Below are positions 38,501 through 51,000 of a stretch of DNA of 64,000 nt, piece by piece. Location of the stretch: NCBI GenBank assembly GCA_022113835.1, contig JAILWY010000012.1, positions 3,472,001-3,536,000 on the forward strand, given 5' to 3'. Source of the DNA: Atopsyche davidsoni (Eukaryota; Arthropoda; Insecta; Trichoptera; Hydrobiosidae). A program made the translations under genes and the position numbers. Position 1 is the first letter of the stretch. Each line of letters opens with the position of its first letter. The notes beneath the pieces are model-generated. The model saw only the letters and a program-made list of their open reading frames with translations. It did no database searches and was not told the DNA's origin.

Positions 38501-38780
38501 CGACTGGAATGTTCTGGAATAAAAACGTTTTCGTCCTAGGTAATAACACTGTCAATTCAAATATCGCATGAGTACGCGTGATTTATTGCAATCTTATATT
38601 TTATTGTCGGGAATATCGTGAAAAATTTATGCGGCAGCGAAATATCCACTATGCAAAAATACCACCATGCTCGGAATGCACATACACTCATATTTTTATT
38701 TAATTTACTAAATAAACGTAACGTTATCCGTTTATATATACATAATAATTTTAAAGTAAATAAATTTTCTCAAAAATATA

Positions 38781-39357
38781 TACGGTGTGTGCATTAATTT
38801 TTTCGGATTTTCTAAGAGATGACATTACTAGTATTGAATCGCATCAGGCTATACTTTAACATTTCATTGTGAAGCGTCAGTGTTGCGGTTTTGTTTTCAG
38901 TATATCTCATATCGCTGATGTGTATACAACATTTTTTTTGAGCTCTCAACATGTCAACTTTTGTACCAACAAAACGCAATTTGCGAGAAAAACCAGCTGA
39001 AAGTCACCGATTGCTGTGTGAAGTTTATGGTGAACATGCTTCATCGCAAAAAACGTGTGAAAACTGGTTTCGACGCTTTAACAATGGTGATTTCGATATG
39101 GATGACTAAGAGCGATTCAATCGATGCAGAATGCCCTTTCTGGAATACGCTTCACTTCTGAACAGGGTATTAAAAATTGGCTTGATTATTTCTTGGCTTC
39201 AAAAGACGAACAGTTCTTTTGGGATGGAATCCATAACTATCCCGAAAGGTGGGAAAAAGTAGTGGCTAGCGATGGACAATACTTTGAATAAAATATATTG
39301 TACCAATTATTTATAATAAAGCTCCAATTTCACGAAATAATTAATGTACACACCATA
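38781..39357 (+). mobile_element. Internally deleted mariner element
   Basis: The terminal inverted repeats are TACGGTGTGTGCATTAATT (from 38781) and, at the right end, the complement of TATGGTGTGTACATTAATT (to 39357). Both are flanked by TA, the target duplication of the Tc1/mariner superfamily. At about 577 bp it is well under half of a full mariner (about 1.3 kb). Between the ends lie the first and last parts of a mauritiana/Mos1-type transposase, described separately. The element has the size and structure of a non-autonomous deletion derivative that could once have been moved by a related transposase. Confidence 0.9.
38951..39291 (+). pseudogene. Mariner transposase remnant, N- and C-terminal ends only
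   Basis: From ATG at 38951 the reading gives MSTFVPTKRNLRE, then AESHRLLCEVYGEHA and QKTCENWFRRFNNGDFD. This is the N-terminal helix-turn-helix DNA-binding region of Mos1-like mariner transposases. About 15 residues usually found after NLRE are missing, and a stop follows MDD. After a large deletion and a frame change, a second reading from about 39158 gives KNWLDYFLASKDEQFFWDG, PERWEKVV and ASDGQYFE, then TAA at 39289-39291, the usual C-terminus. The entire DD34D catalytic core lies in the deleted part, so the product is inactive. Confidence 0.9.
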
Positions 39358-40685
39358 TACTAGAAAATTGATTTTAAGTACTAAAAATATATATTTTATT
39401 GTACCAAGCAGAGTACGTTTACCAGAATTCAAACGTTTCGCTATGACACCCAATAAACTAACGATCAAACTGTTTGAACACCTTGAATGAACTTTTCAAA
39501 TAAATATTTTAAATCCATCTAACGCTTTTAGCTTGATAAAACTATTTGAAAATGTTTATAATGCTGCGATTACCCTATTAAAAAAACTTAACTACTTCTT
39601 GACCCCGATTAACCCCACTCAAAAGTATTTTAAATATATAACAGATACAACATTTTAAATAAAACAGGAAATATGAAATATCTTGTACATTTGATAAATG
39701 TAATATGGCCTTATGTTTATTTTACTGATATACTGTTAAAAAAAAAACACATAGTGAGCTCGAAATTTTAAATATTTTTTTTTTTTTTTAAAGTTTATGA
39801 TTTATTAATGATGATGATGATAAATACTATGCTTATCACCAAAAGAATAGCCTTGATGACCCAGTTTCTGCTTTATACATGTATGTTTTCATAAAATTTA
39901 GAACTTCCTTATTTCATTCTTTCGATCTACGCCACAGTTGCATAAGTAATATTCATGCCAAGGAAAGGAGGTGAAATTTAGTTAAACCAAGTTCAGTACC
40001 TTCACGTTAATTAAGAGGAAAGCCAAAGACCGGTGTGTGCTGAGTGCATTTTCTCTCAGTTACTTTACATTGAAACTACAGTGGATTTAGTACAGCTCTG
40101 CAAACGCCATTTAAATGCCACTAATGAAAAACTTAGCGTACGTCCAGTTTTGCACTCGCATTGGGGGAATTCCAGTCTGAATCAAATTAAAATAAAATCG
40201 GTAAAACAAGCTCATTAGAGCTCTGTTTAAACACTCAATAAATCCGGTTTTAAGCCAAAATGCTTTTAATAATGTGTCTTTGGGTAAACGATGATATAAA
40301 AAAACATTTTACAATCTTCTCTAGAGAGAAGAAAATTTAAAAATTAATTAGAAAATTAGAGATAGATCTCTAATTTTGATCTTTAATTGATACAGTTTTC
40401 TGTATTTTTATATTTCTAAAGCCATAAAAGTTTACAAAAAAAGATCTACCTCCTGAAATACACAAAACTAACACAATTTAAACAAAACTAAAAATATTGC
40501 ATTAACATAAAATATTATTGTTGTACAAAAAAAAAATATTTACACACAATAATAAAAATTTGTCAAAATGCTAAGAGATCGATAGTTGTCGTTTTTGACC
40601 ATTTTATCATTTGAAGGCAAAAATAAAAATAATCGTGTTCGCCTTAGTATTTAGTTTTTCATATTTACCGTCAGTAGTTTTCATA
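39358..40685. other. AT-rich DNA without a recognisable gene
   Basis: Nothing is recognised except a 12-bp inverted repeat, AAAATTAGAGAT, AG, ATCTCTAATTTT, at 40352-40377. It has perfect arms and a 2-nt spacer, but it is AT-rich and of uncertain meaning. Confidence 0.5.
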
Positions 40686-40772
40686 TAAACCGGTCACCAA
40701 TAAAAACGAAAATGTGCAAAATCACTCAAGTATTTTATTCAAAAATATTAAAATAGAATTCCACCAAGTACT
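40686..40772 (-). repeat. Foldback repeat family, copy 4, single arm
   Basis: It reads AAACCGGTCACCAATAAAAA, CGAAAATGTGCAAAATCACT, CAAGTATTTTATTC, AAAAATATTAAAATAG, AATTCCACCAAGTACTC. This is one arm of the family, beginning inside the hammerhead-like module just after the GAAA and running to the outer edge. The other arm and the stem are missing. Confidence 0.8.
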
Positions 40773-41441
40773 CAATAATATTGAATTTCTTTTCATATTT
40801 GTTGTTTAAGAATATTATAATTGTCTGTCGTGGAAACATAATTGCAAGTATTGATAACAAACAGAGTTAAAATGTATGTGTAAAGACAAAATGCACTGTT
40901 CAAATTCAACAACCTGAAGAAGTTACTTGTTCACGGAATGTTTTAGCAAAGGCTAGTCCACATCGTACGTGGATCTCTCGGACGAGACATCCGTGAATTC
41001 CGCAGAGCGTTGGCAAGATGCACGTAGTCTGCATCCCCCGAGTCCCACCCCTATACACCAATGTCCGTTATTTGAGATTTAAATGCACCCTGATTTATTA
41101 ATGCATTATATCCATGAAGCTAAAGCGAGACGAAGGAAGATAAAGCAAATTATTTCAAGGTCCACACTCTCGTGTAAATTTAGCGAGACTGTGGCCGAGC
41201 CATTGGAGTTCAATGGTGGAGTATAGTTTGGAGGACAAAGTGAATAAGTTCATTTTAACTAATGACAATTAAACCATGGGGAGAGTTACTGAACGTAACA
41301 AATATACGAGCTCGGCTTGGCTAAGACTGCAAGACAGAATACAAATTATCTTCTTGTCGCTAGAAAGAAGAATGTTGTGCAACATTGTTTTTTTATATTT
41401 TGATTTCTCCAGACTGTTTCAAACAATATAAGTTGGATAAT

Positions 41442-41443
<2 letters not shown>
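40773..41443. other. Mixed-composition DNA without a recognised gene
   Basis: A GC-richer stretch at 40940-41060 and a moderately GC-rich one at 41110-41350 contain no frame or RNA signature I recognise. Confidence 0.4.

Positions 41444-41502
<59 letters not shown>
41444..41502. repeat. (TA)n microsatellite
   Basis: Almost 60 bp of uninterrupted TA dinucleotides. This kind of tract is length-variable and can extrude as a cruciform. It is also a common place for assembly error. Confidence 0.95.
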
Positions 41503-41507
<5 letters not shown>

Positions 41508-44500
41508 ATGTAAGTCGTAGAAGAGACGCCTTTCTGCACTTTGCACATATATTCTAAACTTCTCTGTGATGAATAGTTGGAAATAAAAATAGATATTTAT
41601 GGGGATATTACAAAAATACAATCGAGCAATACCGTTATATTTTAAAGTAAAAAAAAAATATTTCCATAATACCATAGGTATTAAAGCTTTTACAACTACC
41701 TGAAACGAATAAACAAATCCTGCCCTTTATTGCCTAAGTTTCCTCTAATGGGGAATAAATATTTTTTCTACGCAATTTGTAAATTAACATAGCAAAGTCT
41801 GAAAACACTTAAAATTATCATAATACCTAAAAAGTTTGCAAGAAAATTACATCATATTTTCGTTGCGATATTATTTCAACTTCAGGCAATCATGGAACTT
41901 TCGGCTCATTTATCAATAATAACGAGTCACTAAAAACACACTATATCCAGCGGATTTTCTCTATTTTTTGTTTGTGGATATTTCAATGGTTTATTGTTCT
42001 GGTAGTCTTTTTTTGAATCAGCTTTAGTGTCCATTAATCATAAAGTTCTGCCGGCAAATCGTATGGCGACCGTTTCTCTAAAAACTTTTCCTTGTGACGA
42101 CAGCACCATCTGCAAGCTGTGGCACTAAATGAGTGGCCGCCGGCACTAACTGCAGTTAAAAATAAAAAAAAAACAACCTTTACTTTGGCTTTATACATAT
42201 AATTATACCCACGATTAAACACAATCTATTATTAAATAATACCCAGGATAAAAACCATTTCTTATCAAACAGTTTTCATGTCAATATTACAAAATAATTC
42301 ACCAACCTATACTGTTGCTCTTTGTAAACGATGTTTGAAAAGTTGTTCAGAAAATGTGTTTGTTTTAGAATTCCAACAGTACATTTAATATTGTGAAACC
42401 AGTTAAAAATAACATTTGAAATAATTCACAAATATATATTTTATTCAAAAAATTATAATAAAAATATATGCATTTAATTTTAAAAGTGATTGTTATGTTT
42501 GTATTAGAAGTTTTGTTTGTAAATTATTGTAATTAATGATTTGGTCTTCGAAGTTATTAGTTTCTATAACTAAAATGAAACGTTCTTAAGCTCATCTGTA
42601 TTCTCCTTGCATTCTCTCCAGCAAAGTTGTTGTGGTAGAATTGTTGTAAAGCTACAATTAATATCTAGTCCCAAATCGATATAATAAATATTTTAAATTA
42701 ATTCTGAATACAAAAGATTCAACAGTAAAATGCAGGATGATAGATAGATAATTTTAATTAAATACATAAATGAATTGAATAGAGCACAAATTTCCATAGA
42801 GCTTCATTCTAATCAGCAAACGTATTATATAATATATTCACGTCCTATTTATACTTATTTAATGGTTTTATGGTATCAATTTATATTTTAAAACATAACA
42901 GTAATTCAAAAGCTATAAATGGCTATTCCTAAACTATCTGATTACATATTAGGAAATATTTTTAAAGAAATTGTATTTTGATTTTAAATTATTAATAGTA
43001 AGAATTTTTATTAAAGTCTTTTAATCGCAAACTTATTTTATGTTAAAAATGGCATCTGGCAATGGTAAATCCGATATATAGGTTCTTTGGTATAGATTGC
43101 GAATTATGGATTAACGACGGTGTATTTCGCTCATAGTTCATCAGAGAATTTTATATAACGTTACGGTAATTTCCCTTATGTAAAGGTTTGAATTACCATA
43201 CTTTTAAAGTGCAAAACTTTAAGTGCGAGTTTTAAAAATATGTTTGGTGCTGGAACGTTTAAAATAAATCTTAAGCTTTACCTCCGTGTTTATACACTTT
43301 TTAATAAAAAAAATAGTAGCTAGAGAAAATCTTGCAATCATAAATTTCTTGGTATTTGAATAAAGGTTTAACACGTAATAAGAAAAATACTAAAAACCTT
43401 ACCTTACTCGATAATAATCTGTAATACAAAGTGTCAACATCACAACTACATTAAAAGCAATGAAGTTCATTAAAATAGTTGACAAGTAAATTGTTTCCTG
43501 TTTCTTGAAGCATGCTAAGGGTAACAGGTAATTAATTTTTTTTCTAGTTCCCTTATAAAGTAAACTTTTAAAACTGAGTGTAATCACAAAATATTAACTA
43601 TGTTTATAAAGGTTTTCACAATGACATTGCTTGGGCTATCAACATGAAGTTTTTATGTTAATGTGGCCTCGCAAAAACAAGGATGCTTTATCAATCTGTA
43701 CCAACACAAGCGATCAATCATGGCTGGCCTCTACACGAGTACCAGGGAATAGCTTCCCTAAACTCACTCTATAAAATATTACCAAGGTTAATCTTACACA
43801 AGAAATGCTTTCAATTGAGCTTAAATACCGATGAGAATCTCATTATTACTTCAGACTGGAAGAGTGATATGGTTATATCTCTTTCAAGTAATAGAGATTT
43901 AATTATTTTTACTAAAATTATTTGATATAAAATTTCTCAATGACATAAAAAAAATTTGCTATCATGTCAAAATTTTATAAGTTACGAATAAATAATTTTG
44001 ATACAACAAAATAGATCATGAAAAAATATATGTTTTAGTTAAAAATTCATACTCATAGTTCCGTTATTGGTAAATGTATTAATTTCTGCGTCAGTGAAAT
44101 CATAATATGGCTTATATTTATGGTTTGTAATTTATATAAAATGATGAAATTAATAATCAAACGGGAATTGATAAGTTCAATATTTATAAAAATTGAGTCA
44201 ATATGAAATGTAATTTTTTTTAAAACAAGTACGCTAACTAGTAAATATTCATGAAAATATACATTTTTTTATCATACAACACACTTTTGACAACATCTTA
44301 AAATTATATGTTTCAGTAAAATATTAAGATACTACGTTCGTCTTTAAATTTGTGAACTTCAGGGATTTTACTACCGCTTCAGATTACTTTATAGCATCAT
44401 AAAGATTTTGTTCTTCAAAGATAATATATATTTTAGGCCTTATAGCACCCAATAAACACATTTATCACGTTATATTATTTTTGATTCGGATAAATTAATT

Positions 44501-45519
44501 GGAGGTAATTTTTTCCAAACGAAGCGATAAATTGAAAACTTATAATTTTATTATGAAATAACAAAAGCAATCCACATAAAAGAATACGGAAGTATTTTTT
44601 TTTTATTTTGTATGAGAAAAAGCGTGAAATTACATCTTATGGTAATATCTCTATGGTCTCTCTGAGACATTGTTTGCCTGAATTGCTGCCAACACTTTGA
44701 CACTAACAAGATTTTTTCCAATGCTCACGCGTTTGCATACAAATTATATATTTTTTCATTAATTGAAGTTGTATTCGCTAAGAAACAAGATAAATCTCAA
44801 AGCCTCGCTTGCCTCTGCAGCACAACCTTTTTATTTTGTAAAAGGCTTCGTGCCAGTTTTTTTTCTCATTTATAGTAATTTTATCTGCCGTTCGTATTAT
44901 TGACCATAGCCTTTGTTTCACACTCCGTCTGATTTTTATTATTTAATTTAATTAATTTTTATAAAATTCGCTATCAAGATGCAAAATCATCTCTCGGTAT
45001 TATTTTTGTTTTTGGGAGATTTTGAATTATTTTAAAACTTATTCTTATTTGTAATATAATTGTTATTATAATTTTCACTTATGTTGATAATAACAAAAAA
45101 AACGATTTATTAGTATTTTTATTTGGTTTTTGTTTATGTATTTTATTTTTTGCACAAAAAACACGCATTACGCTCTACAAAAGGAATCGCTTAACTTTGA
45201 AAAAATATATTTTTATATTATTTTTATTCGATGAAATATAAAAAAAAATCAAAATATATTTCAAAATTATTTATTTTTTCATTAGGTAAATTTACAGAGT
45301 TCATATGGTTAGTTGTAATATGGTGTGTGTTTATCCCCTGATTCTGCGCCCAGATTGTGGGGCTTACAATGTGTGACTTAGTTGGCAACGTGCATGTATT
45401 TCATTATTTTCATTTTTGTGTTATGAGGGGAAAATGTGTGAAAAAACTATTTTTCTGCACGAGTTTATGAAACCGACAAAACATAAGCGTACAATTGTCA
45501 CCCCGACATTTTTAATTAT
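41503..45519. other. AT-rich DNA without a recognisable gene
   Basis: About 4 kb, strongly AT-rich. Frames of 60-80 codons near 42034, 43399 and 43683 show no recognisable domain. No repeat family member was found. Confidence 0.5.
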
Positions 45520-45522
45520 TTC

Positions 45523-45813
45523 ATGTTGATATTTTGTTCATTTGTCATTTACTGGCACTTACACAGATTAGAAGAGTGCCAGCAGCCCGTCATTTCACGT
45601 AGAGGTAACATTAGCCCTCTTGACTATTTCGTATGGGGATACCTTAAAAGAAGGGTTTATGAGAATAATCCGACGAACCTAACGGAATTGAAACAAAACA
45701 TCAGGTCAGAAATGGCAGCAATATCGAAGGCTATGTGTCAGCGTGTTATCAGCAATCTTCGTTGCCAGCAGCGTAACGGTCACCATTTGGATAACATCAT
45801 CTTTTTGAAATAA
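45523..45813 (+). pseudogene. Tc1/mariner-superfamily transposase, C-terminal fragment
   Basis: From about 45607 the frame reads ISPLDYFVWGYLKRRVYEN, NPTNLTELKQNIRSEM, AAISKAM, RVISNLR and NGHHLDNIIF before TAA at 45811-45813. This matches the end of the DDE domain in a group of insect IS630/Tc1-mariner transposases. Those usually read SPDL.PLDFFLWG.LK..VY, with a TL.EL...IR repeat and an RHL.DIIF-like end. It is a different lineage from the mariner at 38.8 kb. The part before PLDY is garbled, and the first two catalytic acidic residues are not present. The start codon at 45523 is not a natural one. This is a dead 3' remnant. Confidence 0.75.
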
Positions 45814-45917
45814 TTTTCCATTTTGTATTCTTATAATCAACAAAAAAAAAAACTTAATTACAAGTAGATTTTTTTTACAGAACTAACAAATACCCGGTAC
45901 TCTGTTTGGACACACTG
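45814..45917 (+). mobile_element. Possible 3' terminus of the Tc1/mariner remnant
   Basis: Downstream of the stop, ACCCGGTACTCTGTTTGGAC and ACACTG at about 45893-45917 read on the opposite strand as CAGTGTGTCCAAACAGAGTA. That is the style of a Tc1-like terminal repeat. No matching left terminus was found upstream, so this boundary is a guess. Confidence 0.35.
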
Positions 45918-46009
45918 CAAAAATTATTGTTGTATTCTGAGTCAAAAAAAAAAAACTCTCACTTCGCGCCGCGACTTTCAAATAGAAAATAAAGCAACAC
46001 AGACCGGCG

Positions 46010-46440
46010 CAAATGAACTCCTGCGAGTGTCCTCGGCCGGCGGGAACAAAAACTCACAAGTGGTGGTTATTACCGGGGCATTCTGCACCGTACTTATTCA
46101 AAGTGCGGACCTGGGTAACCATGGCGACGAGGCAGTGTTTGCAGACACCGAGGTGCCCGGGCCCGCCATTGATCTCAATTAGTCCGGGCCTGGAGGGCCG
46201 AGGCGTCGCGCCCAATCGACCGAGAAAAATAGGCGTTCGGAAACAGCTCTGGAGCCACAATCTCGCATGCTAAATGCTCCGGAGACCCGTACAGCCTCCG
46301 CCCCGGGGGTGGGGGCGGGGGCGCGAGATATCAGCGCCGAGGAGGCCGCCAACGTACCCCGCACTTTTTCACGCTGCTCTTGATTTCGGGCGTAATTTAT
46401 TACACTTCACAGTCGATCTTGATGCCGCGTTAAAAATTTA
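46010..46440. other. Strong GC-rich, CpG-rich island
   Basis: One of the most GC-dense segments in the window, including CCGCCCCGGGGGTGGGGGCG near 46300 and many CG dinucleotides. Frames are open on both strands (60-86 codons), consistent with composition. The right edge contains CGGGCGTAATTTATTACACT (46387) and GCCGCGTTAAAAATTTA (46424). A similar motif pair occurs at the edge of the island at 51.6 kb. It could be a CpG-island-like promoter or enhancer. No exon can be demonstrated. Confidence 0.5.
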
Positions 46441-47196
46441 TATTTTAAAGTTTAAAATACGCTCTTTTGTACTTTGCCGAAGATTGAAAGCGTACTTAAA
46501 ACAGGGCTCTGAATAGAAAAATCGCTAGAGCATAAAAAGTACATAAATTTACTTTTCACGGTAAATATTTCATTTCGGGAAATATGTCTTAAAAAGTGTA
46601 TGAATGTTGTTGAGGACTTCATACAACGCTAAATTTTGTTTGCAGAAGGAGTTCAGCGGCTCTCGTATATAATCGCTAAATTTAAAAAAATATACACTCG
46701 GATGGATAGCATTATATAACACGATATTATACGAGTAGCTCTTGTTACGTTATAAGACAATAAATTGTATTAAAAAATATGACATCTATTTAATATGATA
46801 ACCTTTTGAACAAGAACATACATCTCGTTTTAGTTTTATTACACTTAAGAGGCTTTATTGTACTTGAGGAGTAGCGAAAGCAGTAAATTCCATTTTAGTT
46901 TCTGTTTAGAGCTTGGGTACAATCGATCAAAGAAAATAATGATTTATTAAAATTTGTATTGAAAAAACCATGGTTAAATACCAAATCATACATTTTATCA
47001 CACATTTACTGCTTCTTATTTTTTTACAAAGTTTTCTGTTAATGAATTATGTAATTAAAACCAACTTAAGGGGTCTGTAAAATGATCATCGTTGTTAGGG
47101 ACACAGTATTCTTCTTAACGAATTATTTAATAATTTAAATACATCGCATATGTATAATTCAAAGCAGAAGATAAACTATATTAAGTACAGCATATG
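46441..47196. other. AT-rich DNA without a recognisable gene
   Basis: Nothing is recognised in this interval. Confidence 0.5.
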
Positions 47197-47245
47197 TATG
47201 TCTCAGTCCGATACTCTAACCACTACGCTATCAATTCATCTTAAC
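47197..47245 (-). other. tRNA-like 5' half with box A (SINE head or tRNA pseudogene)
   Basis: The minus strand reads TGATAGCGTAGTGGTTAGAG then TATCGGACTGAGACATA. TAGCGTAGTGG is a good RNA polymerase III box A, in the setting of a D-arm followed by the start of an anticodon arm. No box B follows on that strand, so a functional tRNA is excluded. A truncated tRNA-derived SINE of a second family is the likeliest explanation. Confidence 0.55.
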
Positions 47246-47445
47246 TTCAGTAGTTGGTGTTTCCTTTACGATGTTTGCACAACGCTCACATAAACTAAGC
47301 TATGAACAATTATAATATGGATAGATTTATTAAAGGTGTTTGGATTATACTTTGAATTTCAAGATATCATTTAAAAACTTCCGATGCTTGCTTAACTTAC
47401 ATGTCGTAATAAAATTAATTTTGAAATTTAATTTTGACCTTGACT

Positions 47446-48033
47446 TAACCTTGCTTGGTGTCCATCCCCCCTCGGCCACAAAAAAAGTACCGTTTTACCT
47501 GGCGAAATCGTGTCATTTAATTAATTTAATTGTTACTTTATTATTCTATATCGAAAGTTTATTTATTTAAAGAGTATTGAAAAAACTGTAAATTATATTT
47601 ATCTATTTTTTATTATTTAATTAACGTCAATTTTTAGGGTAAAATAAAACCTTGAAGATATTGAAAAATTGGATAAAATGACGACTTTTCAAAACCAAAG
47701 TTTGTAAAAGATTTTTTTTTTTTTAATTTTTAAAGTAATAAATCGCACAGAGTTTATATTTAATCTTTAATTCCAATTGAAAAAAATACTTATAAATGTT
47801 TAGGACTCTTAGAATAGGGACATGACTAATCTCCAAACTCCTACACTTCAATCGGAAAAACACATATTTATCATATTAAAAGTAAATTTACAAGAAATTA
47901 AAATATATTTTGTAAGGGATATAAGGGATTACATAACTTTTTGCATTAATTTTTTTTTGATTGGTGCAGTAGATTTTTCGCAAAACGGACCAGAAAATGA
48001 TCAAAAAAACTCGAGTATGGGACATAGACCTTG
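47446..48033 (+). repeat. Dispersed 570-bp repeat family, copy 3
   Basis: It begins TAACCTTGCTTGGTGTCCAT, as in copy 1, and carries ACCTGGCGAAATCGTGTC, GACGACTTTTCAAAACC, TTCAATCGGAAAAACACATA, GGTGCAGTAGATTTTTCGC and AAAATGATCAAAAAAACTCG. The final string AAAAAACTCGAGTATG is repeated 68 bp further on (second copy at about 48072-48086), so the 3' end is locally duplicated. No terminal inverted repeats and no protein are recognised. Confidence 0.88.
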
Positions 48034-51000
48034 CATTTATTGCATTGTATACAGAAATCTGTGGCTGCCAAAAAAACTCGAGTATGAAACTTAGGCCCTT
48101 CAAAAACTGAATTAATATCTAAATCAAGAATTAATTTAAGTTCGTCAAAAATAAATTGCTTCGTTAGAGGGTGTTTAAATTCACGGATAATTCAAACGGG
48201 CACTTTGAGAATTTCGCCTTTGGATATGGGCGTGAATCGACAGGAGAGGCTTGCGAACCGGGTGATCTGATGTTTTCAGGAGTCCCACTGAAAAACCGGG
48301 ACAAAAACCACCGTAGGCCTCTGCACGACGTGCTCGCTTGTTGATTCTGCGCATGCTTCGACCCGAATCTTTCTTAACTCGAATCAAATTGGACCGGGTG
48401 ATTTATACAAGGACTAGCAGGGTTGAGAATAGTAAATATAAAAAGCGCTGAGAGACGGCGGGGCCGCTATGAAATTGTTGGGTCCGCTGTTGAATGGAAT
48501 GTGTTGGGGTTTATTTTTATGGATTTACGAAGGGATGCCGGCGAGTTTTATTTTTGAGTCGAAGCGATTCCAATCAAATTTTTAGGAGAGCTCCTGAAAA
48601 TATGGAAAAATTTTAAATCAGTGAGATTAACGATGGCGTATATATAGCTACGGGCTCTTGTTTTTATTTCAAATTTGACGTTTGATCTCTTTCGATGATG
48701 TTTTGTTTTGTTTCTTCAAAGCAAGGATATTTATTTATAGAATTTAAGCAATGTTTGAGACAAAATATTCAGCATTTAACGTATTTCGTTAAGATGAATC
48801 GAATGAAATAATCACGTTTGATGAAAAAATATACGATCCCCTAAATTTGAATACATTTAAATATTAAGAAAAAGTAAGTTTTTTGTGTTGTTATGTTATT
48901 TAAATTTTTTTTTTCATACGATAGAACAAAAAGACTTTCAAAAAGTTTTATGTCGTGAAAACTCAAGTTCCAACTCTATAGCTCTACGTTTCATGTGTGA
49001 ATCGATAACTTTAAATCGAATTAAATATTCACTTCATGTTATTGACATTGAAGCGTATAAATAAATCTTATCTTGAGCTTAATCATAAATATAATTATAG
49101 ATTTCAATACGAACCCTTCCCGATAAATATGACGGCTACATACTTGATGGTAAACGGTCAAAAATATTTTTTGACGTGAAGGGAAAAAGGGTCGACCTTT
49201 TGGGGAAGCATTTTGAAATCCTATCCTTATCTTCCTTATATATTATTTATATTGACGTGATGAAATATATTTTGACGGAAATTGTAAATTTATTGTGAAG
49301 CAGATAGTTCATACCCGAAAAGTTACATTTCATCAGTTATACTGACGAGAATGAAATAACTTGTGGGAATCTCAAGATATCTAATTTAAACTCTCTCGAC
49401 ATGTTCTTCTACTGAGCGGTCCGCGTTTTTTCAGGATTACGTGCTTGGTGTTTCAGGAATACGTTAAAAAAATCGGTTATGAGGATAAAAGTTCATATTT
49501 TCAAGAATAATGATAGCAATAACCACTCTAAATATACAACACCACAAGTTTTAACGAATGGAAATAAATACTTTAAAAATTCAACCTACTCAATATAATG
49601 AATAAATTAAATTATTATTGCCTTATAATATTAAAATTATTTATTTTTACTATACAACCAAAAAATAAAATAAAAATTCATAAAAAATAAATTATCTTAA
49701 AGCATTGGTTTATAACTTTGCATTGTAAATTTAGTTTTTTTTAAATCAGCCTAATGTTTTATTAATAATTATACAGAAGAGTATGCAAATATTAAATTTT
49801 GTTTTCGATTTTCTCATATGGTGAATGTACGAGTATGTTAACTCTTAATTTACATGTTTTTCTATACACATAATGAGTCCATTTAACTAGTCATTTTTCA
49901 GCATTTATTTGAGCACACCAAAAATAATCAAATTTTTATATGTGTATATATATATATATATATATCTATATATATACACATATAATGTTGTTTCGATTAT
50001 ACAATTTAATAAAGGTAAGCCTCGATATATATTTTTTAATAGAAGCCGTTAGTTTATTGTACTCAATTGCGGCCATACATCTCGCAGGACAATAAGATTA
50101 AGGAATTTGATAGTAAAAGTATTGGAGCCCGGAGCGCCAAGAATTATGGAGAGTTACAATAATAGGAGAACTATCTGAAAGGAAAGCTTTACGATTGGAG
50201 TAGTTAATTTTGTGGATAGTCGTGAGAGGGGGTCTACGGCCTCCTATAAAACGCACATAAAAGTAACAAAAGATTACGTATTTTAATCAATGAAATAAAT
50301 ATGTTTTGCCGGATAGCTCTTTCTCTGTGGCCTAGAGTAGAAAATTTATATTACGCCCGGAAAATGTGAAAATCGTGTCTACCTTTTACAGCATCCTCAG
50401 TACCTATTTATCTTGCGAAGGTCACTCGAGGGAACCTACGCTCTCACATAAAAAATATGAATAATAACTGTGACAAGTGGTTATGATATTGCGGACAAGT
50501 TTACGATTATGGTTCAAAAAATATTTATTAAAATAAAAAAAGAATAACCGTCTTTTATAATATATTTTTACGAGGCAATCTGTATTTGTTGTACGTCTAC
50601 TGCACTGCAAAAGATTAGTGAGACTACAATAATACTAAAATTTCCAACAAATAAAATGATAGGATAGAATGGCTTTACATTATGATATAAAAAAATAAAA
50701 ATTCTCATTTTTTATGAATATTACACAATACTTATATATTTTACTTTTTTATATTCGTTCCAAGGCTTAATAAAGTGTTTTCGTACAGTTTGAAAAGTTG
50801 CAATAAAAATACTTAGGTCTCTGTAAAGTTTACTTATAAAATAACGTTGATCCTGATTAATATTTTTAATGAACGTTTCTATGTAGTAGAAATTAAATGA
50901 TTTTCTCCATCGCCTAGTATCTCTTTTATAAGATGGCAGTTATCTTCTCTGATGTTTCACCTAAGAGGCTTAGTGAAGCGTTATTCAATTAGAAGTAGAA

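Larger units (their letters stand above)
30967..38780. other. Long AT-rich interval with three GC-rich islands
   Basis: No gene is recognised in almost 8 kb. GC-rich islands at 32880-33160, 35160-35470 and 38330-38500 are listed separately. A short hairpin, ATCATCAAA, AC, TTTGATGAT, lies at 31496-31515. A SINE remnant lies at 37968-38055. The remainder is AT-rich and shows no repeat family member I can name. Confidence 0.5.

Noticed and set aside
41444..41502. TA run considered as a regulatory or origin element
   Set aside because: An uninterrupted TA dinucleotide tract is adequately explained as a microsatellite.
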